A stretch of 64,000 nt of DNA from Spongilla lacustris (taxonomy: Eukaryota; Porifera; Demospongiae; Spongillida; Spongillidae). The DNA is taken from the NCBI GenBank assembly GCA_949361645.1, contig OX442415.1, positions 15,252,331-15,316,330 of the forward strand, given 5' to 3'. Positions 48,834-59,596 of the stretch are shown here, one piece after another. The first letter of the stretch is position 1; every line of letters starts with the position of its first letter. The position numbers and the translations under genes are program-made. The notes under the pieces are model-generated. The model saw nothing but the letters and a program-made list of their open reading frames with translations. It was not told where the DNA came from and ran no database searches.

Positions 48834-49267
48834 AGCTATCCTTGATGGCAGGCATGAGATGGCCATGTTGCTGTGGTCATCCCCTAATCATCCCCTTCTC
48901 CCCCTTCTAGAGCTCCCCATGGTTACCATATAGACTCCATGGGATGTTCACCCTGAAGAGGTCAGAACACGTAGGGACCTTCACCACACCCACCTTTATT
49001 CAGTGTAGATCCTGTGGGCTGTGATGATTTGGATGATGCCCTCTCAATCAGGTGGGTGTGCCTTGTTTCATGCCATACATGTATAAGGGGTTGAAGGTCA
49101 AGGTTAGCCTGACCTGGGCATGCTGTATTTGGGATTGAAGGTCAAATAGTCATTCTGTTTATCCGGCACCCTACAGAATGGTTTCACAGAGCTTGGAGTC
49201 CACACATCTGATGTACTTCCTTCATCATGAGGCCTGGTACAATGACTGATATGGAGGCCCAGCTCAA
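48834..49267 (+). pseudogene. DIS3-like (RNase II family) exoribonuclease exons
   Basis: DIS3/DIS3L proteins are 3'-to-5' exoribonucleases of the RNB family, working with the exosome. The exon at 48834-48920 reads AILDGRHEMAMLL, matching the segment before the catalytic domain. The exon at 48934-49051 reads PWDVHPEEVRTRRDLHHTHL then, one base shifted, FSVDPVGCDDLDDALSI, the RNB active-site motif with its cluster of metal-binding Asp. The exon at 49177-49267 reads NGFTELGVHTSDV then, again shifted by one base, MRPGTMTDMEAQL. Arrangement resembles DIS3L more than DIS3. An in-frame TAG before PWDV could instead be an acceptor. The rest of the RNB domain is not found. Either a decayed fragment or indel errors. 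Confidence 0.7.
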
Positions 49268-50460
49268 GTGGGTGGGGAGGGGTTACATGTAGGTGACATT
49301 AGGAAGGAGGAAGAGTAGGTGGGAGGGATTATTTAGTGGTAAGAGTGAGTGGAGATGTGCCTGTGCATTGGGTGACTATTTGATATGTAATATGCATTTA
49401 TGCCTGTTCCTGTCTACATTGTAGGATTCTGGGTGCTCAGCTGAATATTTGGAGAGTCCAAGGTTACATTCCAAAGGGAAGCCTCACACTATATGCCTGC
49501 AGCCATTAGTGCATAAAAGGAAGCACTAAGAAAAACTCTTCTCCACAAGGTGTTTTTTTTTTCGTTGTATTTTTGTCGTTCCTTTGTGTGTGTGTGTGTT
49601 TTTTTTTTTGGTTTTTTTTTTTGGTTTTTTATTTTTGCTTAGTACAATTACAAGGTCTTACAGTACAAGCCGTGCGCGGGCCCAACGCCAGTCATGTACT
49701 CATTTGGGTAGAAAAATGACGGAGATGCAAAGGCAATCGGAACGATAAAAATCCATGTAGCACATCAAGATTTGACACTCTAACCTACTAGTAAAGATTC
49801 TCGATCGAACAGGTCGACGTCCGGTCGGTCATGTGCACGTGATGATTTACCTTTGAGCCACGCTCACCTTTCATACTGACGTAAAACCTCACAGTGCTTG
49901 TACAACAAGTAATAGTGATTAGTAAGTATACAGAAAGGTACATGCATGGATAAGAACTAAGAACACAATGCAACTCGCGGTTTCGAGAACAAATTAACGG
50001 CACAAACGTAAATCAGTTGTACATGTAGGGGAACCGTAAAGGGCGCGATCAAGTACTAAGAAGCACTTGATCTGCCCGTTTTTACATTGTAAAAACGACG
50101 TAGCCAGAAGGTCTGTGCGAGAATCCAAAGAGCTCAAAACTGCGCCATTGTAAAGATGTTCAACTCACGTGACTTCCGGTTGGATCCAGGCGCCTTTTAT
50201 ACGCAAATTTGCGCTCAGATTGCGCGGCCTGCGCAACTATTTACGTACCACCTCCTCCTTTAAGCATTGGTTCACTGAGCAATAACAAATGGAAACCTAA
50301 ATGATTATGATCGTCATGCAATGATCAACAGTATTTTAATCATGCTCGTCTAGAGTATACATAAATGTTATTAAATGACAACTTACCATAGGATGATGCA
50401 GTTGTGAACTTAAAGTTGTGATAGTGAAAGATGAGCTACATGTAGGTCCAACCTGAATTT
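49268..50460. other. No recognised gene; poly-T tracts
   Basis: T-rich low-complexity sequence at 49550-49640, then mixed sequence without a supported gene. Confidence 0.4.
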
Positions 50461-50654
50461 ATTTACGTGTTATTGCAAGGGAGGAAACGAATAATATAGA
50501 TACAGAGAACAGGAACAAAGGCGTAGTTAAGATCAAAACACACACTCGCACGCACACACTCACATACCAACATACACACGTTAATTGAAAGAGAACAAGA
50601 TCGTGAAAGAAACACTGTAGCTTGTGGATATGAGTTTGTTAACACAGTACTGAC

Positions 50655-50897
50655 CTGTTGCTGCCGTACAACTTGAACAATACTGCCGTCCGCAACATCT
50701 CTTTGTTGCACATCCACGAAGAATGTGCGCGCCCCCCAATTTTCTTCTACCTGCAATACAATACTTTCTCCATTGTGGAGAATATCAGAGATTCTTTCCT
50801 CTAGGTTTGTTGAGAAAGTGACGACTCTTTTGTTATGGCCAATACACACTAGAGCCTTCTTTATAGCCTCCTTACTAGTACTAGAACTGGTAGACAT
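50655..50897 (-). CDS. First exon of an unidentified gene
   Basis: ATG at 50895-50897 opens a clean 80-codon segment: MSTSSSTSKEAIKKALVCIG, RVVTFSTNLEERISDILHNG, LQVEENWGARTFFVDV and GSIVQVVRQQQ, ending at CAG/GTCAGTA (50655). The pattern (beta-strand-like, then EENWG...FVDV) recalls small ubiquitin- or PB1-like N-terminal folds, but no family is recognised. Downstream exons were not found. The start codon lies 45 bp from an 81-bp palindrome that may overlap the promoter. Confidence 0.45.
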
Positions 50898-50941
50898 CTC
50901 TGTTTTTATCTCCCCGATCTCCGATCCGCCTCTTCCGTGTC

Positions 50942-51022
50942 AAATGCCCGTCTATAGCCAAACGAAAGAACCACATTCCAAATTGGAATGTGGTTCTTTC
51001 GTTTGGCTATAGACGGGCATTT
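50942..51022. repeat. 81-bp perfect palindrome with 1-bp centre
   Basis: Arms of 40 bp (50942-50981 and 50983-51022), AAATGCCCGTCTATAGCC... and its exact reverse complement around a single A at 50982. It lies between the first exon of the minus-strand gene and a composite-element terminal block. Confidence 0.97.
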
Positions 51023-51447
51023 ATTATTATTATTGTGTTCAGTATAACTCAAAATAGGAAAGCAATAGTACCAAACAAATTCGGCAGAAAGTTTCTAACT
51101 TATCTCCTACAGTTCCTTTTGATAACCGCAAACATTACGCTTCAATCGTGACAAAGATACAGTGCAATAAACCTCTTATCCGAGCGAATCTTATCTTATC
51201 AGTAGGAATACCGTTTTTTTCCACATTTTAAGGTTCTAATGTGGGAACGAGTGAGCGTTATATCTATTGTCTGAGCTTTCTAAGCGTCGGCAGTTTTACT
51301 ACATTGTAGGTAATCGTTGGCTGTATCCAAATATGCTCGCTAAAGTCCAACTGATTCTACGGCACATCGGCAATAGTGGAATCGGGTATTTTGCTAATCG
51401 TATTCATCACACTTCAAATCCTACATAGGATCTACTTACGTAGGTCC
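51023..51447 (+). mobile_element. Terminal block of the composite element, solo copy
   Basis: Matches the last about 425 bp of composite copy 2 (57009-57431), ending in the hairpin GGATCTACTTACGTAGGTCC. Shared words include CGGCAGAAAGTTTCTAA, CTTCAATCGTGAC and GGCACATCGGCAATAGTGG. The left side is cut off exactly at the palindrome. Confidence 0.8.
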
Positions 51448-52022
51448 TGATACTGAACAAGTTAGAACCACTATAACTTTTTATATTCCCGTTGGAGCTA
51501 TGCATTCATTTTTCATATAAACCATTCAGTAATAATCGAACCAGTGGCGTATGCAACCACCACGGTTGTTCTGCATTGGCAATAGGTTTGATATTTGGAA
51601 CAACCATTATAATTTGCGGTACCTACTCCAAAATGGCGGCTTCAGAGCTCATTAATTTTCATGCACAAACCTTCCACATCTAGCTGATACAATACACACA
51701 AAAAGGCTAACAGTAGTTAGGTAAACTTATGCACTATCTTCAATATATCAAACGCATGTGTACACTGTTAAAATATCGATGCACTACGCGTTGCGCAACC
51801 GAAGGCTTTTATTGAGCATCATCGGTTGTATTGTAATCTGGCTTTCGCTCCCCGATTCCGCTCTGATAAGTGCCCTTCGAAATAATAAGGGAAAGAGAGC
51901 ATTCACTGGTAAGTCGAAATATTCTTTTATCTTGAGGTGCCATATCTTCCATATGTGAGGATGGTACGTTGTTCGTGCCACATCAAGTCATGAATAATGC
52001 ACATTCATGCCATAGACAGTAA
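51448..52022. other. 5' flank of the RAG1-like gene, no gene seen
   Basis: No exon of the following gene is recognised here. A 66-codon ORF at 51758-51958 has no notable motif. No heptamer/nonamer-like terminal repeat was found. Confidence 0.35.
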
Positions 52023-54322
52023 ATGGAATCTGACCACACGTGCCGACGTGAGGATCTATGTAGAGTATGTGGGTGCAGGCTACAAAAGGCTCTCAAAGCT
52101 AAGGGCAAAACAGGGAAACAAAAGCCACAGTATGCGTGCCGCTCCTATTCAAAGGACTTAATGACAGCCTTCGATATTGACGTTGCAAGTGATGCTGTTG
52201 AGATCCACCCCCAGATGTTTTGTATATTGTGTCATAAGGCTATGACACGCATTGTTACCATACAATTGCAGTGTGCAACCCTATAACTGGCACACCCCCA
52301 CCAGTTGTAACAAGGTATCCATACCCAGCCTTGGCACATGTACAAGTACTATCGACATCTGCGATGAACATGCTGATGTGTCCAATTTGTACTGCTGTAC
52401 TGCAGCAACCAATCCAGCTGCCATGTCATATGTGTGTGTGTGAAAGTAGTGCATTATTGACTGGATCAGAATCTCAGCACATAATCAGTGCCCCTGTTGT
52501 TATGACTTGGCCTGTCTACAGAACGGTGCAGTCAAACTACCTCCAGACATGGCAAACACACTTTTTGGGGATGTCATGGTGTGCTGTACATTGTGTGGGC
52601 AAAGTGTCAGAGCTGGTGACTATGGTACACATGAGTGTGGTCAGCTCAGCAAACTGCAGCTACAAATAACTGCTCAAGTTGTGCATGTTCTTATGGACCA
52701 CTCACCAGCCAATACAATACGCATACCCACAGGAGGAACAGTATGTAATGCAAATTTTACTTGCATTAATAATGATTAGGTTATTGTATTGTTTTTCAGC
52801 CTTTGACACTTATGAAAATTACACACCCAAAAAACCCTATCAGCCAAACGAGCCTACGAACACGAAAACGTCGGGCATCTGAAGTGTGTAATGCCAGAAC
52901 CATGTTAAGTGCAGAAAGCTCCAGTCTCATCCTTGAGACTGAATTGAAGGCTCTGAGTAAGATGGAAAAGCAGCAACTACTTCTATCTGCAGGAATCACC
53001 AAAGTGATGAAACCAGAGGAAGAGCTTGCACTGAAGGCAGACTTAGGTCTCACATGGAATAAGCTACGAGATCTGAGATGGTATGCTACATTGCATAAAT
53101 TGTTTTCATCATAATCATATGCTGTAAAAGATGGCTACAAGAAGCTGGGATGTACATTGGAAGTGAGCGGAAGCAGCGTGCACTTGCTAAGGAGCTATTG
53201 GTGATAACCTTGAGGTTGAGCTGACTCCATTTTCCTTTAAAACTTCCACTGGTGGGGAGGAGCTGAGAGGAGCACCACATGCATTCACTCCAAGTTTGCA
53301 GCACAAACTTGTGTAACTTCTTGAAGAAAATGAAAGGTATCAGTAAACATGAATGATATGCATATTCATCACCTTTGTAATAGGGAAAGCAAGCTCTTTT
53401 GGCATGATGGAATGATTCCTCCCTCTGAGATTTGGGTGAAGCTAGGTGGAGACAAAGTGGGTGGTTCATTTAAAATGAACTTCCAAATAGTGAATATCTA
53501 CGCCCCCAACTCTGTCCATGCTACATGTGTGTTCTCCTGTTTTGAGGCTAGTGACTCAATCGCAAACCTGCATGTAGCCCTGGACAGATTTAGAGATGAA
53601 GTGACAGAAATAAGGAACATGACTTGGAAGTAAGCTAAATAGCGTTGTAATGTTGGTCGCAAGATATCACACAATGGTTTCAGGAACTATGCAATCCGAC
53701 TGTTCATTTGTGGAGACTTAGACTTTCTTGACAAGATCTATGGCATATCAGGTTCGAGTGGTAAGTGTTTATTATAAGCTGCCCGCTTTATATACATGCA
53801 TGCACATATACATGTTACAATAGGGAAGTGTCTTTGCTTGTTTTGCTTGATAACAAGTGAGCAGATAAGGTCACCAGATGCTAGCAGGCGAAGATACCCT
53901 TTGAGGTCACTTGAATCTATGGCTGGAGACTACCAAAGGTTTCTTAAATCTGGTGGCAACTATAAGCATGCTAAACGCTACAGCAATTGTATTCGAGAAG
54001 CCCTTTTTAACATTCCACTAACAGAGGTATCATAAATTGTACTTGCATGTGCAATTTAATGCACTAAAATTTTTAATACAGGTGTGCATGCCCGGACTCC
54101 ACATCACACGAGGCATATTCCAGAAGTTTTTTGAGCTCTTTGAGGAAGCATGCCATAAACTTGCTCATCACAAGCAAGGCTACACAACCTGTGGTCCTGA
54201 GTTTGAGAAGTACTGTAAGGTGCTAAAGGAGATCTCAACTGTCAGGCATGATCTGGAGCTAGCTATAGCAGAGCAAGAAAGGGACACACTGGAGCAATTG
54301 GTCACCTATTGTTCCCTTATGT
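52023..54322 (+). pseudogene. RAG1-like recombinase, N-terminal zinc regions and first half of core
   Basis: RAG1 and Transib proteins are DDE recombinases that cut DNA at paired signals. Exons with GT-AG borders: 52023-52740, 52800-53080, about 53131-53330, 53384-53629, 53684-53760, 53824-54026, 54082-54322. The N-terminus has CRVCG...DLMTAFDIDVASDAVEIHP...FCILCHKAM, matching the RAG1 N-terminal zinc region. Next come a RING-like CPICTAVLQQPIQLPCH...CIIDW...CPCC and a zinc finger CCTLCGQSV...THEC. Core-like blocks are IWVKLGGDKVGGSFKMNFQI, RLFICGDLDFLDKIYGISGS followed by LCLFC, and PGLHITRGIFQKFFELFEE. Frame breaks occur near 52255, 52450 and 53200, with a stop near 53316. The last exon is cut by a composite element. 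Calling the Asp in GGD/GDLD catalytic is inference. Confidence 0.7.
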
Positions 54323-54625
54323 ACAAGATATAAAAATTTAATTAAAATAAAATTGGTGATGTAGGATTTGTAGACAGCAATTGAGTAAAAAGTAAGGAAA
54401 CAAGGAATTACGGATATTATGCATTCATTAAATTATAAATTTTACATACCTACATTTAGCACAGAATTTCAGGCAGGTTTATTTGCTAAATAATGTAGGT
54501 CTGTAATATTTATAATTTAATGAATGCATAATATCCGTAATTCCTTGTTTCCTTACTTTTTACTCAATTGCTGTCTACAAATCCTACATCACCAATTTTA
54601 TTTTAATTAAATTTTTATATCTTGT
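54323..54625. repeat. 303-bp foldback block, copy 2
   Basis: Arms of about 130 bp as in 12404-12708. Starts ACAAGATATAAAAATTT and ends AAATTTTTATATCTTGT. Confidence 0.9.
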
Positions 54626-55369
54626 TTCACTCCTTTTTTTCCCGGCGGGTTCATACTTATACATTGCATGCATGAGAGCAAACAAAGATAGAAGGGCAAT
54701 CTTGGAATATAATATAGTGCATCACATTACAGCAGTATAAGACAGTTGATCTGCTCACTTGCTATCATCATTAAATCACATAATAATCAAACAATTTGTT
54801 TCTTTTAGACAGCTAAGTATCTGAACTGGCATGTAGGCAACACCCAGTGTCTCAGCCAGGTTATTTTGAAAGGCGAGGGGACCCCTTTAAAAGAAGTAGT
54901 AGTGGAGGAGAGGAGGTATTAGTAGTGAAGGAAGAACATATTATGCTCAGACCACAAATGCCCTTACCCTGGCTCCAACCAGAGCATCATGATATTTAAT
55001 GCCATCTTCTAATGCCTAACACGCTTTTCATTAAACCGCTATGGATTACCAGCTACCAAAATTGGTTTATCAGGATCAACCTAAGCATAGCACCTTCCCC
55101 CCCCCCCCCCATCATGAAACTATCCTCACATGATTCAAAGCCCTCTTCTCTTGACTGAAGGTACGCATGCGTTCTCCAAAGCCAGTAACAAAGGCATCAG
55201 GATTAATCACCTTAAATGTCTGTAGCAATTGGCCATTCACACCAAAGATGCTTACCAGATTGCTTGCCATTTTCATATGTGGTGGGCAAAAGGACCACCA
55301 CTGAGTACAGCACAGAATAGTTCTACCATCATGGCCAAACTGTATGACCATTATATCCAGCTGTGAGGG

Positions 55370-56130
55370 AGGATGATGGGAGGTGAAGGGAGGAGGGGAG
55401 GTGAAGGGAGGATGGGAAGTAAAGGGAGGAGGGGAAGTAAAGGGAGGATGGGAAGTAAAGGGAGGAGGGGAAGTAAAGGGAGGAGGGGAAGTAAAGGGAG
55501 GAGGGGAAGTAAAGGGAGGATGGAAGGTGAAGGGAGGATGGAAGGTGAAGGGAGGAGGGGAGGTGAAGGGAGGAGGGGAGGTGAAGGGAGGATGGGAGAA
55601 GAAGGGAGGAGGGGAAGTGAAGGGAGGAGGGGAAGTGAAGGGAGGAGGGGAAGTGAAGGGAGGAGGGGAAGTGAAGGGAGGAGGGGAAGTAAAGGGAGGA
55701 TGGGAAGTGAAGGGAGGATGGGAGGTGAAGGAGGATGGGAAGTAAAGGGAGGATGGGAAGTGAAGGGAGGATGGGAAGTGAAGGGAGGAGGGGAAGGGCA
55801 GATGGGAAGGGAGAAGAGAAGGGGAGAGGAGATGAAGGGAGGATGGAATGGGAGGATGGGAAGAGGAAGGGAAGAAAGAAGAGAAGGGGGAGGAGGGAAG
55901 GGAGGATGGGAAGGGAGAAGAGAAGGGAGAGAGGAGAGGAAGGGAGGATGGGAATGGAGAAGGGAAGGGGAGAGGAGGGGAAGGAAGAAGGGGGAGGAGG
56001 TGAAGGGAGGTGGGGAGGGAGGATGGGAGGTGAAGGGAGGTGGGGAGGGGAGGATGGGAGGTGAAGGGAGGAGGGGGGAGGTGAAGGGAGGAGGGGAGGA
56101 GGTGAAGGGAGAAGGGAAGGGAAAAGAGAG
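55370..56130. repeat. 18-bp GA-rich minisatellite
   Basis: Units AAGTGAAGGGAGGAGGGG with GATGGG variants for the first 430 bp, then looser GGGAGGATGGGAAGGGAGAA repeats. In the minus sense it is pyrimidine-rich and ends at the acceptor CCTCACAG before CTGGATATAATGG. Confidence 0.9.
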
Positions 56131-56609
56131 GATGAGGCAGGAGGGAGGAGGACTAGCAAACATACACATACACCCACCCTTCCAGAGTGGTCCACTCCTC
56201 ATTCTGGTAGGATGGTGTTCACTTTCCTCTTCTCCATCTCCACCTAATAACATTGGCCAAGAACAGCTCACAACTGGCAGACACACATATTTGAATGAAT
56301 ACAATATACCTTTCCCTTGAGCAACAGTGCTTGTAGCCATGTCAATAACAAAGCGTTGTAGCAACTACTATGGGGTTAGTTCCAAGGATGCTCTGTCATG
56401 AGAGAGACATGAGTTATGGGGTTACCAGTGCAGCTTGAATGAACATGCAGCACCTGGTTTGCTCTGCAGGTGGGGACCACCAGTGGACACGATTTGTGAA
56501 GGATATTCCCGTTGATAGAGGAGCAACCATGCATGCACTGAACAGAACTCACTTATGAGTGGTCGTTCCCTTGCGCGTGAATAAACTTGGACATATTGCA
56601 CCCAAACGT

Positions 56610-56839
56610 TATACTCCTACCTCGTATGATTTCTTTTCCTTTGGATTTGCCAGATATTGAGCTTGTTTGGAGGCTAAAATCAGTTCTCGATTTTGATCGT
56701 AGTAGGCCTTCGTGCTATCCTTCTTACTTTCAAGATCGGCTTTGTAGCGCTTCCTGTCGCAAGCCTTCTTTGTTTCATGCGCTTCTTGAATATTGTCACG
56801 CTCCTTACATTCATCTGATCTTGCGACTCGTCTACACAA
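56610..56839 (-). CDS. First exon with YKADxxxKKxxxKAYYD repeats, Helitron-like N-terminus
   Basis: A 73-codon segment from ATG at 56837-56839: MCRRVARSDECKERD, then KKACDRKRYKADLESKKDST, KAYYDQNRELILASKQAQYL, ANPKEKKSYE, ending at GAG/GTAGGA. Repeats of this YYxxNxExxxxxKxxxY type occur, from memory, in N-terminal parts of Helitron-like replication proteins and other element proteins of marine invertebrates. It sits 170 bp inside the hairpin-ended terminal block of composite copy 2. No Rep or helicase motif is present in the window. Confidence 0.4.
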
Positions 56840-57439
56840 CTTTCGTCAAAAAATTATGTCGTGTACACGTGTTTCCGGTGCAGCTAATAGGGACCAGGGC
56901 ACCCTTCTATAGCTTTGGAATAGCGCTTCAGTGGCTTTTGGCCATGACCTCCATATAAGGCATAAGAAGCTGATAAAATCTGTTGTGGGCTATGTGTTAG
57001 TTTGCTAAAGATCGAAATTGTGTTCAGTATAACTCAAATTCGGAAAGTAATAGTACCAAACAAATTCGGCAGAAAGTTTCTAAATTGTCTCCTACAGTTC
57101 CTTTTCAAAACGGCTAACATTATACTTCAATCGTGACGAAGATACAGTGCAACAAACCTCTTATCCGAGCGAATCTTATCTTATCAGATCCGGAAGATGG
57201 AGAAACTTTTTTCTAGGTTCGAGTGTGGGAACGAGTGAGCCGTATCTCTGTTGTCTGAGCTTTCTAAGCGTCGGCAGTTTTACTAAGTTGTAGGTACTCG
57301 ACTGCTGTATCCAAATACGCTCGCTAAAGTCCTACTGATTCTACGGCACATCGGCAATAGTGGAATCTGGTGTTTTGCTAATCGTATTCATCACACTTCA
57401 AATCCTACATAGGACCTACTAACGTAGGTCCTGATACAG

Positions 57440-58266
57440 ACTCTACACGTGAACTTAATAGACTGACAGAGCTTTCACAGATAAGCAATGACAGAGTGGA
57501 GGGATTGGTAAGAGCGAAATGAAATGCAGCAGATAAATAACGGGCAAATTTTCTAGGCACACAGGTTGACAGAGTTGATGGATTTAGCTGATAAAGGGTT
57601 CAATATCAATGATGGTCCCTTTGCAAAACAACTCCTTGTGACCTTGGATTCAATTGGAGTTCACCGCCAAAAGTATTATGGAGGCATCTTTGTTGGCAAC
57701 CATATACATAAAATGTTGCAAGTAAGCATACATAATATGTCATAGATGCTGTGCTCACATAATATTTAACACAGTCACCTAACTTGGAGACTCTGTGCTC
57801 ATTGGTGACCAAAATGGCACATTCCATAGCACTCTTGCACTCTGAGGCCCAAGGAGTTTACCCATACCATCTTCACCTTGTTTGCAGAATGCCATTTCCA
57901 GTATAACAGTGGTGCACTGTCTGAAAGACAAATAGACCAGTTAGGTAAGTTTAAAATAATGAAATCCAATGCTTACTTGGGTCCCTATCAAATAGAGTTA
58001 GCAATCAAAAGGTTTTTCGAATTCTTCGACAAGGAATTTCCTGACTCTCACAGGAGTGTGAAAATGCACATTCTCGAGCACCATATGGTTGATTGGATTC
58101 GCTACCACCATGCTGGTTGTGGATTGATGGGTGAACAGGGGGCAGAGTCAATTCATTCCAAGTTTAACAACCTAAAAGCTACATTTAAATCATTACATGA
58201 TCCATTTGAAAGGCTAATGTGTATAATGAAGGAACATAACCTTTCTGTATCATCAAAAATCCATGG
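57440..58266 (+). pseudogene. RAG1-like recombinase, C-terminal half of core
   Basis: Exons 57440-57507 (STRELNRLTELSQISNDRVE), 57557-57721 (LTELMDLADKGFNINDGPF...YYGGIFVGNHIHKMLQ), 57775-57944 and 57996-58266, with introns of about 50 bp. The last two read SPNLETLCSLVTKMAHSIAL then, one base shifted near 57840, EFTHTIFTLFAECHFQYNSG, and after the intron FFEFFDKEFPDSHRSVKMHILEHHM and CGLMGEQGAESIHSKFNNLKA. The KxHxLxHH...GEQGAESIH block lines up with the RAG1/Transib region that holds the third acidic catalytic residue. Leucine-rich helices around it fit the same domain. The exon is interrupted at 58266 by a gypsy element. Confidence 0.7.
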
Positions 58267-58521
58267 TGTAACGTAAACACTACTGATGTAATGTGACTAA
58301 CGGAGGTGACAAGTATTCCTATTCACAGCACCGGCTTCCGTGAATAGTATGGCTCTTGGAGCATCGGCGCTATGGGGCGTGCGATGTACCTTTCCCTACC
58401 AACAGCCTGTGTTATTGTGCCTTTGTCTTGCATGTGCATATAACATGTTGTATGTGTGTATGAGTTGAGTTCAAATGTATTAAGTTGTAAGTAGGTGTTG
58501 GAATCGAAACGCGGCGTTACA
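58267..58521 (+). repeat. 5' LTR (255 bp)
   Basis: TGTAACGTAAACAC to AACGCGGCGTTACA; TGTAAC/GTTACA are inverted termini. Confidence 0.95.
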
Positions 58522-58522
58522 C

Positions 58523-58539
58523 TGGTAGCAGAGAATCGG
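58523..58539 (+). promoter_or_regulatory. Primer-binding site, initiator-Met tRNA type
   Basis: TGGTAGCAGAGAATCGG starts one base after the LTR. The first 11 bases are the complement of the 3' end of initiator methionine tRNA (CTCTGCTACCA), a usual primer for such elements. Confidence 0.8.
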
Positions 58540-58544
58540 AGGAG

Positions 58545-59384
58545 ATGGAGAATCGTCATGTCAGCTTGCCAAGCCGGTATACGGATGGGGACTTCACGGA
58601 CTGGTTAGAACGTTTTGAAATTTGTGCGGAAGCGAACGAATGGGATAAGAAAACAAGGGCGTTGAAACTTCCAACCTTGCTGGAAAAGGAAGCACTCGTG
58701 GCATTGTTAAGTATCCCAGAGGAAACCAGGAAGGACTACGACGAAGTCAAACAATCGCTGAGCAGTGCCTTGAAACCCAATCAATTTTCTTCGTTTGCAG
58801 AATTCCAAGGGCGTAAATTGCGACCAGGTGAAACCGTACAAATGTACTTGCACCATCTTCAACGCTTGCTTGAATCCGCCCTACCAGACTTGGGTGCAGA
58901 AAGTAAAGACAAACTGTTGTTTCAGCAATTCATAGCTGGTGTTCCAGATGAATGTAGTCGAGCGTTGCGATCCAATCCGGACATCACGACCACCACACAA
59001 GCGGTTGCCAGGGCACGCCTACTCATGTCAGTATCGGCGGAGAAACAGCCATCATCAGCAACGATGGCAGTCGGCGCGCAGTGCTCAGAAATAGCCGATT
59101 TAAAAGAGGATGTCAAGCGGCTCTCCGAACAAATGGCGGCTCTCGTGAACAAGTTCACACCTGCAGAACAGACGGCTGCAGCCGTAGCTTCGCCTTCAGT
59201 GAGCGTTAGATGCTACAACTGTAACGGCATAGGGCACTTGTCTCGTAACTGTAGACAGCGTAAGCAACAACCTGTGTGCTATAAATGCAATCGACCTGGG
59301 CATGTTGCACGTTACTGCGAAACGTATCAGGGAAATGGACTGGGAATGACTTCGAGGGCCACAGGTCGTTCCGGAAACTGCTAA
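58545..59384 (+). CDS. Gypsy Gag with two zinc knuckles
   Basis: 279 codons from ATG at 58545. The N-terminal part is a retrotransposon capsid-like domain (DWLERFEICAEANEW, LRPGETVQMYLHHLQRLLES, QFIAGVP). Two CCHC knuckles, CYNCNGIGHLSRNC and CYKCNRPGHVARYC, lie at about residues 223-260. Ends with a stop at 59382-59384; the protease continues in an overlapping frame shifted by -1, consistent with programmed frameshifting between Gag and Pol. Confidence 0.92.
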   Translation: MENRHVSLPSRYTDGDFTDWLERFEICAEANEWDKKTRALKLPTLLEKEALVALLSIPEETRKDYDEVKQSLSSALKPNQFSSFAEFQGRKLRPGETVQMYLHHLQRLLESALPDLGAESKDKLLFQQFIAGVPDECSRALRSNPDITTTTQAVARARLLMSVSAEKQPSSATMAVGAQCSEIADLKEDVKRLSEQMAALVNKFTPAEQTAAAVASPSVSVRCYNCNGIGHLSRNCRQRKQQPVCYKCNRPGHVARYCETYQGNGLGMTSRATGRSGNC

Positions 59385-59596
59385 GAGCCCAGGAAGATTT
59401 TATTGCAGCTGCTACTACAAATGAACGAGTTCCAATCATTGAAAGGGTGTTAGAGGGTAATGCAGTACATTTTATGATAGATTCAGGGTCTTCAGTTTCA
59501 CTTGTTGCAAAAGCAGCTCTCCCTTTAAATATAGCCCAATTAGAATGGAAAATGCGCGTCAACTGTGGACAGCGGACGGACATAAAATGGGGGTAA
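59285..59596 (+). CDS. Gypsy protease, N-terminal half
   Basis: Contains HFMIDSGSSVSLV, the aspartic protease active-site loop (DSG) followed by the usual hydrophobic strand. The frame ends shortly after; the protease C-half (GEYRAVHEFL...VIIGVDFLSRH) is in the next frame from about 59560, so one frameshift splits the domain. Confidence 0.85.
   Translation: MQSTWACCTLLRNVSGKWTGNDFEGHRSFRKLLRAQEDFIAAATTNERVPIIERVLEGNAVHFMIDSGSSVSLVAKAALPLNIAQLEWKMRVNCGQRTDIKWG

Larger units (their letters stand above)
54323..57431 (+). mobile_element. Composite repeat element, copy 2, inserted in the RAG1-like gene
   Basis: Order: foldback (54323-54625), middle segment (54626-55370) with the minus-strand exon-like LDIMVIQFGHDGRTILCCTQ and PDAFVTGFGERMRTFSQE, GA-rich minisatellite (55370-56130), a minus-strand first exon (56839-56610), and a terminal block ending in the hairpin GGACCTACTAACGTAGGTCC. 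Copy 1 at 9878-12708 has the same order inverted. The left edge abuts exon 7 of the RAG1-like gene and the right edge its next exon. No clear target duplication, which would suit a Helitron-like element. Confidence 0.65.
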
